Shown here: positions 1-6,577 of the stretch, in pieces | Layout of the letters: each line of letters starts with the position of its first letter | Numbering within the stretch: the first letter of the stretch is position 1 | From: an uncultured Eubacterium sp. | GTDB lineage: Bacteria; Bacillota; Clostridia; Eubacteriales; Eubacteriaceae | Direction of reading: 5' to 3' | Assembly (NCBI GenBank): GCA_902784045.1 | Contig: CACZTE010000083.1 | Span: forward strand, 1-9,658 | Length of the DNA stretch: 9,658 nt | Position numbers and translations under genes: made by a program | Notes under the pieces: model-generated | The model's input: only the letters and a program-made list of their open reading frames with translations | Databases searched by the model: none | What the model was told of the DNA's origin: nothing

Positions 1-81
1 AGCAAGAAGTTTGTCTGTGAATTTCAGCGTTAAATGCTCAAGCGCCTCTTTCTTTGGTGTCTAATTTTATGGGTATAGTTT

Positions 82-100
82 AATCCGGGCGAGCCGGATT
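82..100. repeat. Perfect 7-bp inverted repeat (hairpin)
   Basis: AATCCGG at 82-88 pairs with CCGGATT at 94-100 around a GCGAG loop. It lies in the gene-free left end and may belong to the same run of palindromic intergenic elements as 138-213. No T-tract follows, so it is not an obvious terminator. Confidence 0.5.
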
Positions 101-137
101 TCTATTGGGTTCTAAGGATGGGCTTTGAGGGTCTTTC

Positions 138-213
138 ATTTCGCTTCGCGAAATCCCCCTACCATCAGTCATGCTTACGCATGACAGCTTCTTCCCCCAA
201 AGGGGGAAGAAGC
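138..213 (+). repeat. Palindromic intergenic element, copy 1 (three consecutive hairpins)
   Basis: Three perfect hairpins follow each other. The first is ATTTCGC-TTC-GCGAAAT (138-154). The second has GTCATGC at 168-174 and GCATGAC at 179-185. The third is a 12-bp stem with AAA loop, GCTTCTTCCCCC at 187-198 and its complement at 202-213. The order CCCCT, short GC hairpin, then C-tract/AAA/G-tract hairpin is mirrored by the element at 264-310 read on the other strand. From memory, elements of this layout are very common between genes in Clostridia; that is recall, not a search result. No coding potential is seen. Confidence 0.6.
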
Positions 214-219
214 CTTTTT
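187..219 (+). terminator. Terminator-like hairpin inside repeat copy 1
   Basis: The 12-bp perfect stem (187-198 with 202-213, loop AAA) is followed directly by CTTTTT at 214-219, the form of a rho-independent terminator on the plus strand. It could end transcription entering from the left of the window. No gene that it serves is visible. Confidence 0.5.
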
Positions 220-263
220 GTTGCGTTGCAGGTAGGATTTTGAAAATCTAACTGAGCACGCTG

Positions 264-310
264 TCTCCCCTAAATTAGGGGAGATGACCCGCGAAGCGGG
301 TCAGAGGGGT
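264..310 (-). repeat. Palindromic intergenic element, copy 2, inverted relative to copy 1
   Basis: Two adjoining perfect hairpins: TCTCCCCT (264-271) pairs with AGGGGAGA (277-284), and TGACCCGC (285-292) pairs with GCGGGTCA (296-303). They are followed by GAGGGGT. Read on the minus strand the order is ACCCCTC, GC hairpin with TTC loop, then C-tract/G-tract hairpin, the same plan as copy 1. The sequences differ, so this is family-level rather than direct duplication. Confidence 0.55.
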
Positions 311-483
311 TCTCTCGCGAAAAGTTATCGAGGAAGAAAAAATAGCGCAAGCTTTTTGTTTTCTCGCTTTTCTCTGTGTGTTTATTATATCAAAGGGCCG
401 AAAATAATAAAACAGATGCAGCTGATCAACGAAAATAATTTGGTGAAAAATATAATCAAATACCAAAGCGAAAACAACATATC

Positions 484-512
484 AAAAAAGGACAGCCTTC
501 ACTGTCCTTTTT
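484..512 (-). terminator. Rho-independent terminator of the adhesin gene
   Basis: Read on the minus strand, an AAAAAGGACAG arm, a TGAAGG loop and a CTGTCCTTTTT arm form an 11-bp hairpin ending in T residues. It begins about 15 nt after the TAA stop of the large minus-strand gene. The A-rich far arm means it could also stop plus-strand transcripts. Confidence 0.85.
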
Positions 513-526
513 CGCGCGTTTGTTGT

Positions 527-3500
527 TTAGTTCGCTTTGGTGAATTGATTGACGGCTGCCGCTGTATCGGAGAGCCATTTCCATTCGGTGTCAAAGTTGT
601 TTTTAAAGCTTGCTTTGGCTTCTTCATAACCTGCGACGTCTCTGTATTTCTGTCCGTCGTCAACGATGATTTCTTTAACCTTATCGCGACTATCGTTTTG
701 ATACTCATAGCGTTCGAGTCCGGTGAAGGTGCGCATGCCAGTGTTCAGGCTTTTAGCAGTTTCTTTTCCGACAGAAAGTCTGACGCCGTTGTTTGTGGTT
801 TCATTGCCGAGATTAGCATTAGTTCCAGAGCCGGATGCTTCGGCCAAATTGTATTTGGGTGACCATGCTGTTTCTTCGGTGACTACATACACGCCTTTGG
901 GTAGGTTGGAAATGAGTTTTGTTTTTTCCGTGATATGTTCGTTGGCGCTGAAGGCGATGGTCTCATAAATCGTCTGACTGGGACTGCCCTTGGGCAAACC
1001 CGCTTGATCGACAGTTTGGTACACATCGATGCGATAGACAAAGGTTTGATTAGCTCTGATAGCCTCGATCGCGCTGTATTGATTGTCAATTTTCTTGGTG
1101 ATTTGGATTTGGCCTTTGACCACATGCACGGTATAAACGCCGTATTTTTTGCCTTGATAAGTGCTGGCGCCGTTGGAAAGCATCACATCGTTGCGGTTTA
1201 GCGCGCCGGTGTTGACGGCATCTTCGTAAAGCTCGTCATTTGCAGTCACGCCTTCTTTAGGCTCCCATTGTCTTTCTTTAATGTAGCCGTGGTTTTCTTC
1301 GCCGGCGTAATGCATGGTGCCTTCGCTGTCTTTTGTAGCTTCCAGGCTCTTGTATTCTGCGTCCGGCATGTCAAAGGTATATTTCGCTGTCAAATAGTAT
1401 TTATTTTCGAGGGGTGAGTTGACGGTTGCCGTTTCGTTATCCGGCTGTTTTATCGAAGAAGTAAGCTCTTCATTGCTGTACCAGGTTTTGGAGAAATGAC
1501 TGTTTTCGCCGGTATCGATGGGTTGATATTTTCCGTTTATGACATCGCATTGCGGTGTGCCTTCATGAGAGCCGGTTGTCGTCAGATTAAACATGCCGCC
1601 TACGTTGGAAACGTGATTGATGGCTTCGCCGGCAAAGAAGGTGCGGGTGACATTGTTGATAAATAGTTGCGGTTTGACGTTGACCGTCGGCTCTTCAAAG
1701 GGATAGCGTTTACCGCTGACTGTCACAGCGGAGTGTGGCGCAACGTTGGTCGTGACATTGTTGCCGCCGACGTATTCGGTTTTGGCTTTGATATTGATGA
1801 TTTTATGCCACCCGCTTAACGTCACGTCGTCCAGATTTTTGCCGTCTTTGTCTATCAGCGCCGGAATGCTTTGGTCATTCCAAGTGACCTGGTAGCATCG
1901 ATTATTGTAGTTATCGGTATAGAAGGAGATTATTCCCGTTCCGTTTGAATCCTTTTGGCCTTCATCGTTGATTTTATCGCCTGAATCCAAGAGCATTCCG
2001 TTGGTGTCGGTAATGACGAACCGAGGATCAACGATATCGGTGACCATCGCGTCATCTATCGTTCTGAGGCGGGGAATCTGCTGACCGATATAAAGGTCGA
2101 TGCGATAGGTTCTTTCATCCCAGTTCACAAGGCTTGCCGCTTTCTTTTGTTTCAAATAAGCGTCGATAGGATAGTTAATGACGGTGTTATCAGCAACATC
2201 TGCATAGCCGTCGGCACCCGTGAATTTATCAAGATCCGCTTTAGCTTTAAGTGGTTGGGTACAAGCATCATCTGTAAATAGTCCGTCAATGGTAATCTGA
2301 TCCGCCGATTCGTTGAGTGTTGCTTTGATGTAATAGGTCTTAGCTGAGGCGGCGTAACCCGTCGGTGCCTGCTCTTCCTGAATGACATAGACTTGAGAGT
2401 CTGTCCCGGCAGAAAGATTTTTAAAAGTGACTTTGCCGTCAGTGCCTGATGTGGCGTAAGCCATCGGTTTGGCTTCACCGATTTTTTTGATGGAAAATTC
2501 GGCGCCCGCGAGAGGCGTAATCGACTGAACCGGCGTACTTACGCCGCCTGTCGTCGTTTCGTCGATGGAAATCTGTTTTTTGTCAAAGGTGAATTCGCCT
2601 TTTGGGCTGTTGCCCACTTCAGCGATTTGCACGTTGGGGATGGTGAAGTCCATGATACAATTTGATCGATTGGCGCCGCGTTCCATATAGAGCACTGTGA
2701 GGGTATGCCATTTTTCAGAGTCATCTTTGCTTCGACTGTAATTTTCTTTTAAAGATTTTCCGTCTGCGTCTTTAATATAATCCCATAGGTTGATCTCTCT
2801 TTCCAGCGCGCTGTGAATACCGCCGAGATCAATGACGACTTTTTGACCGTCCAAGATGACCCACAAGTCATCGTCGCCTTTGAATTTGTATTTGAGATCG
2901 CCGACATAATCTCCCAGCTTAAATTTGATATCGTAGCGCATACCGAAATAATGATTATGCTCTTTGTAGTCAGCACCGTCTCCCGTGGCTTTTGCTCTTT
3001 CGGTAGGTTTAGTTTCGTATGGCACTTCGTCCAGCGGGAAGAAGTTAAACCCGCTGTCTTTATTATAGGAATTATGCTTAAAGGCGTTTTGCCCATTGGG
3101 GTTCTGGCAACCTGACAAGTGATAATGATCGCCGTCTTTATCAAACACAAGTTTGTAATCGGTGAGTACGTGTTTGCCGGCTATGACGACATTTTGACGC
3201 TCTCCGGCGGTCTTCGCGTCGTCTTCCAGCGTGGTAAACAAACCGGGATCATAAAGCTGTTGATTGTCTTTGTTTGTTCCCCAATTGGGCACCCCTTTGA
3301 CGATCTCTCCGGTGGTTTGATCCTGTGAAAATCCTGTTAACCCATGCTCCAAATTAATCATGCCCCGGGTCTCAATCATATTTGTATTCGAGTCATATTT
3401 ATTAATGTTTTTGTTGTTAACCGATATAACGCCGCTGTTATAGGGGCTCTCATTGCTCACAGCGATTTTGTTAGTATTTGAGCTTGCGTTGGAATAATTG

Positions 3501-4489
3501 CCGGAGCTGTTGATATACGCGTTCTTGTTCAGCTCCACGTCATAGTCGAAAAACGTCACGCCTTCCGGTTTGCTTTCGGTCGCTTTCGCTTTGTAATAGA
3601 GCTTGAGGGTGATATCGTGATAAGCGTTGAGATTGATTTTGCCCGAAGCATTTTTTTCAATTTCGGTTTCGGTAACAGTACCGTTGCCGTTATCTTCGAT
3701 CTTAACAATTTTTTGGCAATCGTAATTATCAAGGTCATATGTGATGGCCTGCTGAGTCTGTCCGTCTTCGGAAACACCGTTGACGGCTTGAGAACTTTTG
3801 TAAGTGAGCTTGCCGTTGGGATTGTCTTTATCGATAATATAGCGTTCGATAGTGACATTGATGTCATCACTTCCGAAATTGATAATCACGTAACGGGAAA
3901 AGCTGTCGGTTTCCAGCTGAAGTTTGTCGCCGGACACTTTTTCCGCGCCGGTGTTTTCCACGGATTTGCTGTCATCGCTTAAATGGAGCACTTCGGTTTG
4001 GGTGTCCGCGGTGACTTCGGGCAGACTCATCGTGACTTTGACGGTGTTGCCCGGTTCCACTTCTTGACCATTGACGGTAAATTTGATGTCAAAGGCTTTT
4101 TGCGTGGTGATGGTGCGGTTTTCCGATTTGACTTGTTCCTCAACCTTGGCCTGAGCCGCCCGGTCCAGCGTGACCGGCGTGACGGAAAGCACCGCGTTTT
4201 CCGGCAGGTCATCGGGATTTTTGAGGGTGACGAGCACGTTGACGTCACTGCTCTTATAATCAAAGCGCACAACCTCAACGCCGTTTTCCTGCGTGGTACT
4301 GCGGGTCGCGCCGCCTGCCGTATCCGCTGCCGTCCCGACCGACACATCGGCCGCGGCGGCCGCGCTTGCCTGAGCGCCCGCGGTTTGCTGAGCGAATACC
4401 GGTGCCGTATAGCTGAAAACCAGTGTCAGCGCCAGCAGCAAACAGATGAGTTTATTCGCGACTCCTTTGATATATTTTGTATTTTTCAT
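527..4489 (-). CDS. Large secreted multidomain surface protein: fibro-slime (PA14-like) plus SpaA/Cna-B-like domains
   Basis: This gene encodes 1320 residues, exported by an N-terminal signal peptide (about 1-33: lysine-rich start, hydrophobic LICLLLALTLVF, cleavage after PVFA). The ATG at 4489 is chosen because GGAGGG lies 7 nt upstream; an in-frame TTG at 4531 has no such site. After an Ala-rich linker come a beta-rich domain (about 70-206, ending TDSFSRYVI), a second (210-300), and a fibro-slime domain (about 311-618) with VTFFDYD, GDDDLWVILDG (538-548) and a late YMERGANRSN. A SpaA-like domain (632-726) carries the E-box YVIQEEQAPTGY, suggesting a Lys-Asn isopeptide bond. The 776-942 segment resembles clostridial adhesin modules, and 1125-1214 is Cna-B-like (GVYVVTEE). 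No LPXTG, terminal membrane segment, SLH, LysM or choline-binding repeat is seen. The gene is monocistronic. An adhesive or matrix role is inferred; the ligand is unknown. Confidence 0.9.
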   Translation of the reverse strand: MKNTKYIKGVANKLICLLLALTLVFSYTAPVFAQQTAGAQASAAAAADVSVGTAADTAGGATRSTTQENGVEVVRFDYKSSDVNVLVTLKNPDDLPENAVLSVTPVTLDRAAQAKVEEQVKSENRTITTQKAFDIKFTVNGQEVEPGNTVKVTMSLPEVTADTQTEVLHLSDDSKSVENTGAEKVSGDKLQLETDSFSRYVIINFGSDDINVTIERYIIDKDNPNGKLTYKSSQAVNGVSEDGQTQQAITYDLDNYDCQKIVKIEDNGNGTVTETEIEKNASGKINLNAYHDITLKLYYKAKATESKPEGVTFFDYDVELNKNAYINSSGNYSNASSNTNKIAVSNESPYNSGVISVNNKNINKYDSNTNMIETRGMINLEHGLTGFSQDQTTGEIVKGVPNWGTNKDNQQLYDPGLFTTLEDDAKTAGERQNVVIAGKHVLTDYKLVFDKDGDHYHLSGCQNPNGQNAFKHNSYNKDSGFNFFPLDEVPYETKPTERAKATGDGADYKEHNHYFGMRYDIKFKLGDYVGDLKYKFKGDDDLWVILDGQKVVIDLGGIHSALEREINLWDYIKDADGKSLKENYSRSKDDSEKWHTLTVLYMERGANRSNCIMDFTIPNVQIAEVGNSPKGEFTFDKKQISIDETTTGGVSTPVQSITPLAGAEFSIKKIGEAKPMAYATSGTDGKVTFKNLSAGTDSQVYVIQEEQAPTGYAASAKTYYIKATLNESADQITIDGLFTDDACTQPLKAKADLDKFTGADGYADVADNTVINYPIDAYLKQKKAASLVNWDERTYRIDLYIGQQIPRLRTIDDAMVTDIVDPRFVITDTNGMLLDSGDKINDEGQKDSNGTGIISFYTDNYNNRCYQVTWNDQSIPALIDKDGKNLDDVTLSGWHKIINIKAKTEYVGGNNVTTNVAPHSAVTVSGKRYPFEEPTVNVKPQLFINNVTRTFFAGEAINHVSNVGGMFNLTTTGSHEGTPQCDVINGKYQPIDTGENSHFSKTWYSNEELTSSIKQPDNETATVNSPLENKYYLTAKYTFDMPDAEYKSLEATKDSEGTMHYAGEENHGYIKERQWEPKEGVTANDELYEDAVNTGALNRNDVMLSNGASTYQGKKYGVYTVHVVKGQIQITKKIDNQYSAIEAIRANQTFVYRIDVYQTVDQAGLPKGSPSQTIYETIAFSANEHITEKTKLISNLPKGVYVVTEETAWSPKYNLAEASGSGTNANLGNETTNNGVRLSVGKETAKSLNTGMRTFTGLERYEYQNDSRDKVKEIIVDDGQKYRDVAGYEEAKASFKNNFDTEWKWLSDTAAAVNQFTKAN

Positions 4490-4496
4490 ATCGATT

Positions 4497-4502
4497 CCCT
4501 CC
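4497..4502 (-). promoter_or_regulatory. Ribosome binding site deciding the adhesin start
   Basis: GGAGGG on the minus strand lies 7 nt before the ATG at 4489-4487. It makes this the start and places the signal peptide exactly at the N-terminus, ruling out the upstream TTG at 4531. Confidence 0.85.
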
Positions 4503-4554
4503 GAATTATCTTGACTGATTGAATGAATCAACTCATAATTTTCACATCTTACCT

Positions 4555-4583
4555 ATTTTATGCTGTCATCTTAAAATAATCAA
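4555..4583 (-). promoter_or_regulatory. Sigma-A-type promoter of the adhesin gene
   Basis: On the minus strand TTGATT (4583-4578) and TAAAAT (4560-4555) are separated by exactly 17 nt. The predicted transcription start is near 4548, giving a leader of about 60 nt. The three TGTGAC repeats abut the -35 hexamer on its upstream side. Confidence 0.65.
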
Positions 4584-4610
4584 GTCACAGAATGGTCACA
4601 AACGGTCACA
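4584..4610 (-). promoter_or_regulatory. Triple TGTGAC direct repeat, candidate activator binding site
   Basis: TGTGAC occurs three times on the minus strand, ending at 4605, 4595 and 4584, at spacings of 10 and 11 bp, or one helical turn each. The last copy touches the -35 hexamer. Two or more direct repeats one turn apart and next to -35 are typical of OmpR/PhoB-family response regulator sites. Which regulator binds is not known. Confidence 0.5.
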
Positions 4611-4616
4611 TATTTG

Positions 4617-4663
4617 TTTTTTTTGGTGAATTTTTGATTTTTTTAAAGTTTTTTTTATTTTTT
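4617..4663 (-). promoter_or_regulatory. Series of five A-tracts upstream of the adhesin promoter
   Basis: On the plus strand these are T-runs at 4617-4624, 4631-4635, 4638-4644, 4649-4656 and 4658-4663, with centres about 8-12 bp apart. On the adhesin strand they are A-tracts just upstream of the TGTGAC repeats. Such series often bend DNA or bind nucleoid proteins. The phasing is irregular, so the bending effect is an inference. Confidence 0.4.
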
Positions 4664-4719
4664 AGCGTGTGACGGCAAAATCAGGACATTTCGCGGCGGG
4701 ATGATTCCCTATATAAGAT

Positions 4720-4911
4720 AAGGTAAAGAATTCTCAGGGCAAGGCGCGCGCCCGCTCAAGTGAGACGCCCACCTCTACAAGTTTTATTTGTAGATACAAA
4801 AACAATAAGTGGTAAACGTAAACGACAATCAATCGCTGTTTTTTTTTCTTTTTTCAACCTTTCTGTTACCGCACGCGTTGACGTGACCGCGCGCCGGCAT
4901 TTGTTTTTTTT
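4720..4911 (+). ncRNA. Possible small RNA region, unidentified
   Basis: No credible gene is seen between the divergent promoters. On the plus strand there are a short GC structure (GGGC at 4737-4740 with GCCC at 4767-4770, enclosing a GGC-GCGC-GCC hairpin), a hairpin TCTACAA (4774-4780) with TTGTAGA (4788-4794), and a terminator-like hairpin at 4869-4911. A weak TATAAG at 4712 could be a -10 box but has no good -35. The layout fits an independently transcribed small RNA, but no known family was recognised. Confidence 0.25.
4869..4911 (+). terminator. Terminator-like hairpin in the divergent region
   Basis: CCGCACGCG (4869-4877) pairs with CGCGCGCCGG (4888-4897) with one A-C mismatch and one bulged base. 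TTTGTTTTTTTT follows (4900-4911). A GC-rich stem with a T-tract is the form of an intrinsic terminator. It would serve a plus-strand transcript starting between about 4700 and 4860, or protect trkA from read-through. Confidence 0.45.
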
Positions 4912-4957
4912 GATCATTTTTTGTCCTTGTTGGTGATGCTGACCGGCCGACATTCCC

Positions 4958-4986
4958 CGATTTTCCAACAAAAAATCGTATTTTTT
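4958..4986 (+). terminator. Weak AT-rich hairpin with T-run before the trkA promoter
   Basis: CGATTTT (4958-4964) pairs with AAAATCG (4972-4978), followed by TATTTTTT (4979-4986). The stem is AT-rich, so terminator activity is doubtful. It lies just upstream of the trkA -10 box. Confidence 0.25.
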
Positions 4987-5005
4987 CGCCTTTTTGCGGG
5001 CAATG

Positions 5006-5014
5006 TGCTATAAT
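5006..5014 (+). promoter_or_regulatory. Extended -10 promoter of the trkAH operon
   Basis: TGCTATAAT is a perfect extended -10 element. The hexamer 17 bp upstream (TCGCCT, 4986-4991) is a poor -35, as is usual for extended -10 promoters. Transcription would begin near 5021, leaving a leader of about 140 nt before trkA. Confidence 0.65.
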
Positions 5015-5020
5015 ACCCTT

Positions 5021-5161
5021 CAGAATTGAACGCGGACGTTTAAGGAATCGCTTGTGTCATGTAAGACCGCGGGCAACCGACAATGTCTTTTTGACGCCGG
5101 GCTTCCGTTGAAGCGTTGTTTCTTACCCGACAAATTTAGATATTGAATCAGGAGAACTTTC
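5021..5161 (+). promoter_or_regulatory. Structured 5' leader of trkA
   Basis: Between the predicted start site and trkA lie about 140 nt without a small ORF. GTAAGA (5061-5066) can pair with TCTTAC (5121-5126). This closes a domain that holds GCTTC-CGTT-GAAGC (5101-5114) and a short GTC-TTTTT-GAC hairpin (5085-5095). AGGAG at 5150-5154 is the ribosome binding site, 7 nt before ATG. The length and nesting suggest post-transcriptional control. It does not show the conserved blocks I recall for the ydaO (c-di-AMP) riboswitch, so no class is assigned. Confidence 0.4.
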
Positions 5162-6577
5162 ATGCAAATTATCGTCGTCGGCTGCGGCAAAATCGGCAAA
5201 GCCATTACCGCCCAGCTTTCGGAAGAAGATCACAACGTCACCGTCATCGACACCAATGCCGAACGCGTGCGGGCTGTCTCGTTATCCTATGATATCATGG
5301 GTATCGTGGGCAACGGCACCGATTTTGAAGTTTTATCTGATGCCGATATTGAACATACCGACATTTTGATTGCCGTCACCCACAGTGACGAAGTGAACCT
5401 GTTATGTTGCGTCCTCGCGAAACGCACATCCGGTTGCAAAACCATCGCAAGAGTCAGAAATCCCATCTATTCCCAGGGGCACGACTATATCAGACGGGTT
5501 TTGGATATTTCAATGACCATCAATCCGGAACACGCCGCGGCCAGAGAAATCATTAAGCTGCTTCGGTTTCCGTCCGCTATTGAAATCAATAGTTTTGCCA
5601 AAGGCCGCATCGAATTGTTTCGTTTTAAAGTGCCGGAGGGCTCGCTCATCATCGGCGAAAAACTCAGACACTCCAGTTTTTTAAACGATGATGTGCTGCT
5701 TTGCGCCGCCGAACGGGATAATAACATCATTATTCCCGACGGCGATTTTTCGGCCGAGGCCGGCGACGTGCTTTCGGTGATCAGCCTGCCTTCCAAAGCC
5801 ATTTCCTTTTTTGACAAAATCGGATACCACAAACGCGCGAACATTGTGAAAAGCACCATGATTATCGGGTGCGGCGAAATGTCATATTATCTCGCTCAAA
5901 TGCTGATTAACAGCGGCATTTCCGTGAAAATCATCGAAATCAACAGAGAGCGCTGCGAAAAACTCTGCAGTCTCATTCCCCAGGCTTCCATTATCAACGG
6001 CGACGGTTCCGATGAAGCGGTGCTCAAAGAAGAACACCTTTCGGACATGGATTCCCTTGTGACCTCCACCGGCATTGACGAGGAAAATATTATTTTGGCG
6101 CTTTACGCCAAGGATAAAGTGAAATCCAAGGTCGTCACCAAAATCAGCCATCTGGAATTTAACGACGTGGTCAAAAGTCTCAATCTGGATTCCGTCATTA
6201 ATCCCAAATACATCACCAGTGAAACCATTTTGCAATATGTGCGTGCCATGAGCAACACCATCGGCAGCAATGTGGAAACATTATACCGTCTAATGGATGA
6301 CCGCGTGGAAGCGCTTGAATTTCATATTCATGACAGTTGCGGCCTGATCGGCACCAAGTTGCTCGATATGAATATCAAAGACAACACGCTGATTGCCTGT
6401 ATTTCCCGGGGAAATGACTTCATCATCCCCAGCGGAAACGACACGTTTATGCCGGATGACAGTGTCATTGTCGTTACCTCGAACCATGGTTTTCGGGATA
6501 TCGGCGATATTGTCGACAGCCGAAACCCTTTAAAAGAGATCAGCGGCTTCATCAACGATCGGGGGACGGGAAGATGA
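5162..6577 (+). CDS. trkA: Trk potassium uptake system, regulatory subunit TrkA
   Basis: TrkA is the cytoplasmic nucleotide-binding subunit that gates the TrkH K+ channel. The 471 residues match the usual length of the double-unit TrkA (about 450-460), not the half-length KtrA. Unit 1 is a Rossmann fold with GCGKIG at 7-12 and the ribose-binding acid D30. It includes the family-typical ARVRNP at 96-101 and an RCK-C domain at about 145-210. Unit 2 repeats the plan: GCGEMS at 236-241, E259, and RCK-C at about 375-455. The second glycine motif is degenerate (Ser in place of the last Gly), so unit 2 may bind nucleotide differently. The start has AGGAG 7 nt upstream. The stop overlaps the trkH start (ATGA), indicating coupled translation. 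Binding of NAD(H) or ATP/ADP is known for the family, not shown here. Confidence 0.95.
   Translation: MQIIVVGCGKIGKAITAQLSEEDHNVTVIDTNAERVRAVSLSYDIMGIVGNGTDFEVLSDADIEHTDILIAVTHSDEVNLLCCVLAKRTSGCKTIARVRNPIYSQGHDYIRRVLDISMTINPEHAAAREIIKLLRFPSAIEINSFAKGRIELFRFKVPEGSLIIGEKLRHSSFLNDDVLLCAAERDNNIIIPDGDFSAEAGDVLSVISLPSKAISFFDKIGYHKRANIVKSTMIIGCGEMSYYLAQMLINSGISVKIIEINRERCEKLCSLIPQASIINGDGSDEAVLKEEHLSDMDSLVTSTGIDEENIILALYAKDKVKSKVVTKISHLEFNDVVKSLNLDSVINPKYITSETILQYVRAMSNTIGSNVETLYRLMDDRVEALEFHIHDSCGLIGTKLLDMNIKDNTLIACISRGNDFIIPSGNDTFMPDDSVIVVTSNHGFRDIGDIVDSRNPLKEISGFINDRGTGR

Noticed and set aside
1..62. Ends of a gene entering from the left
   Set aside because: Both plus-strand frames that could be gene tails close within 10 and 20 codons and show no recognisable family; the minus frame that runs off the edge has no start codon.
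284..862. Plus-strand open frame of 192 codons
   Set aside because: It runs through the palindromic repeats and terminator and then antisense to the adhesin C-terminus; no ribosome binding site and low-complexity composition.
3983..4522. Plus-strand open frame of 179 codons opposite the adhesin signal peptide
   Set aside because: It is the antisense shadow of a well-supported gene with signal peptide, domains and Shine-Dalgarno site; no domain is recognisable.
4584..4610. CRISPR-like array from the three TGTGAC repeats
   Set aside because: The repeats are 6 bp and the spacers only 4-5 bp, placed against a -35 box; this is an operator-type arrangement.
4756..4971. Minus-strand 71-codon frame in the divergent region
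   Set aside because: It lies upstream of the adhesin promoter, includes terminator-like hairpins on the opposite strand, lacks a ribosome binding site and has a basic, low-complexity product.
5021..5161. ydaO-type c-di-AMP riboswitch upstream of trkA
   Set aside because: The conserved GGAGGAACC-type and GGGGTTAATC-type blocks that I recall for this class are missing; only an ACCCGACA-like piece is present.
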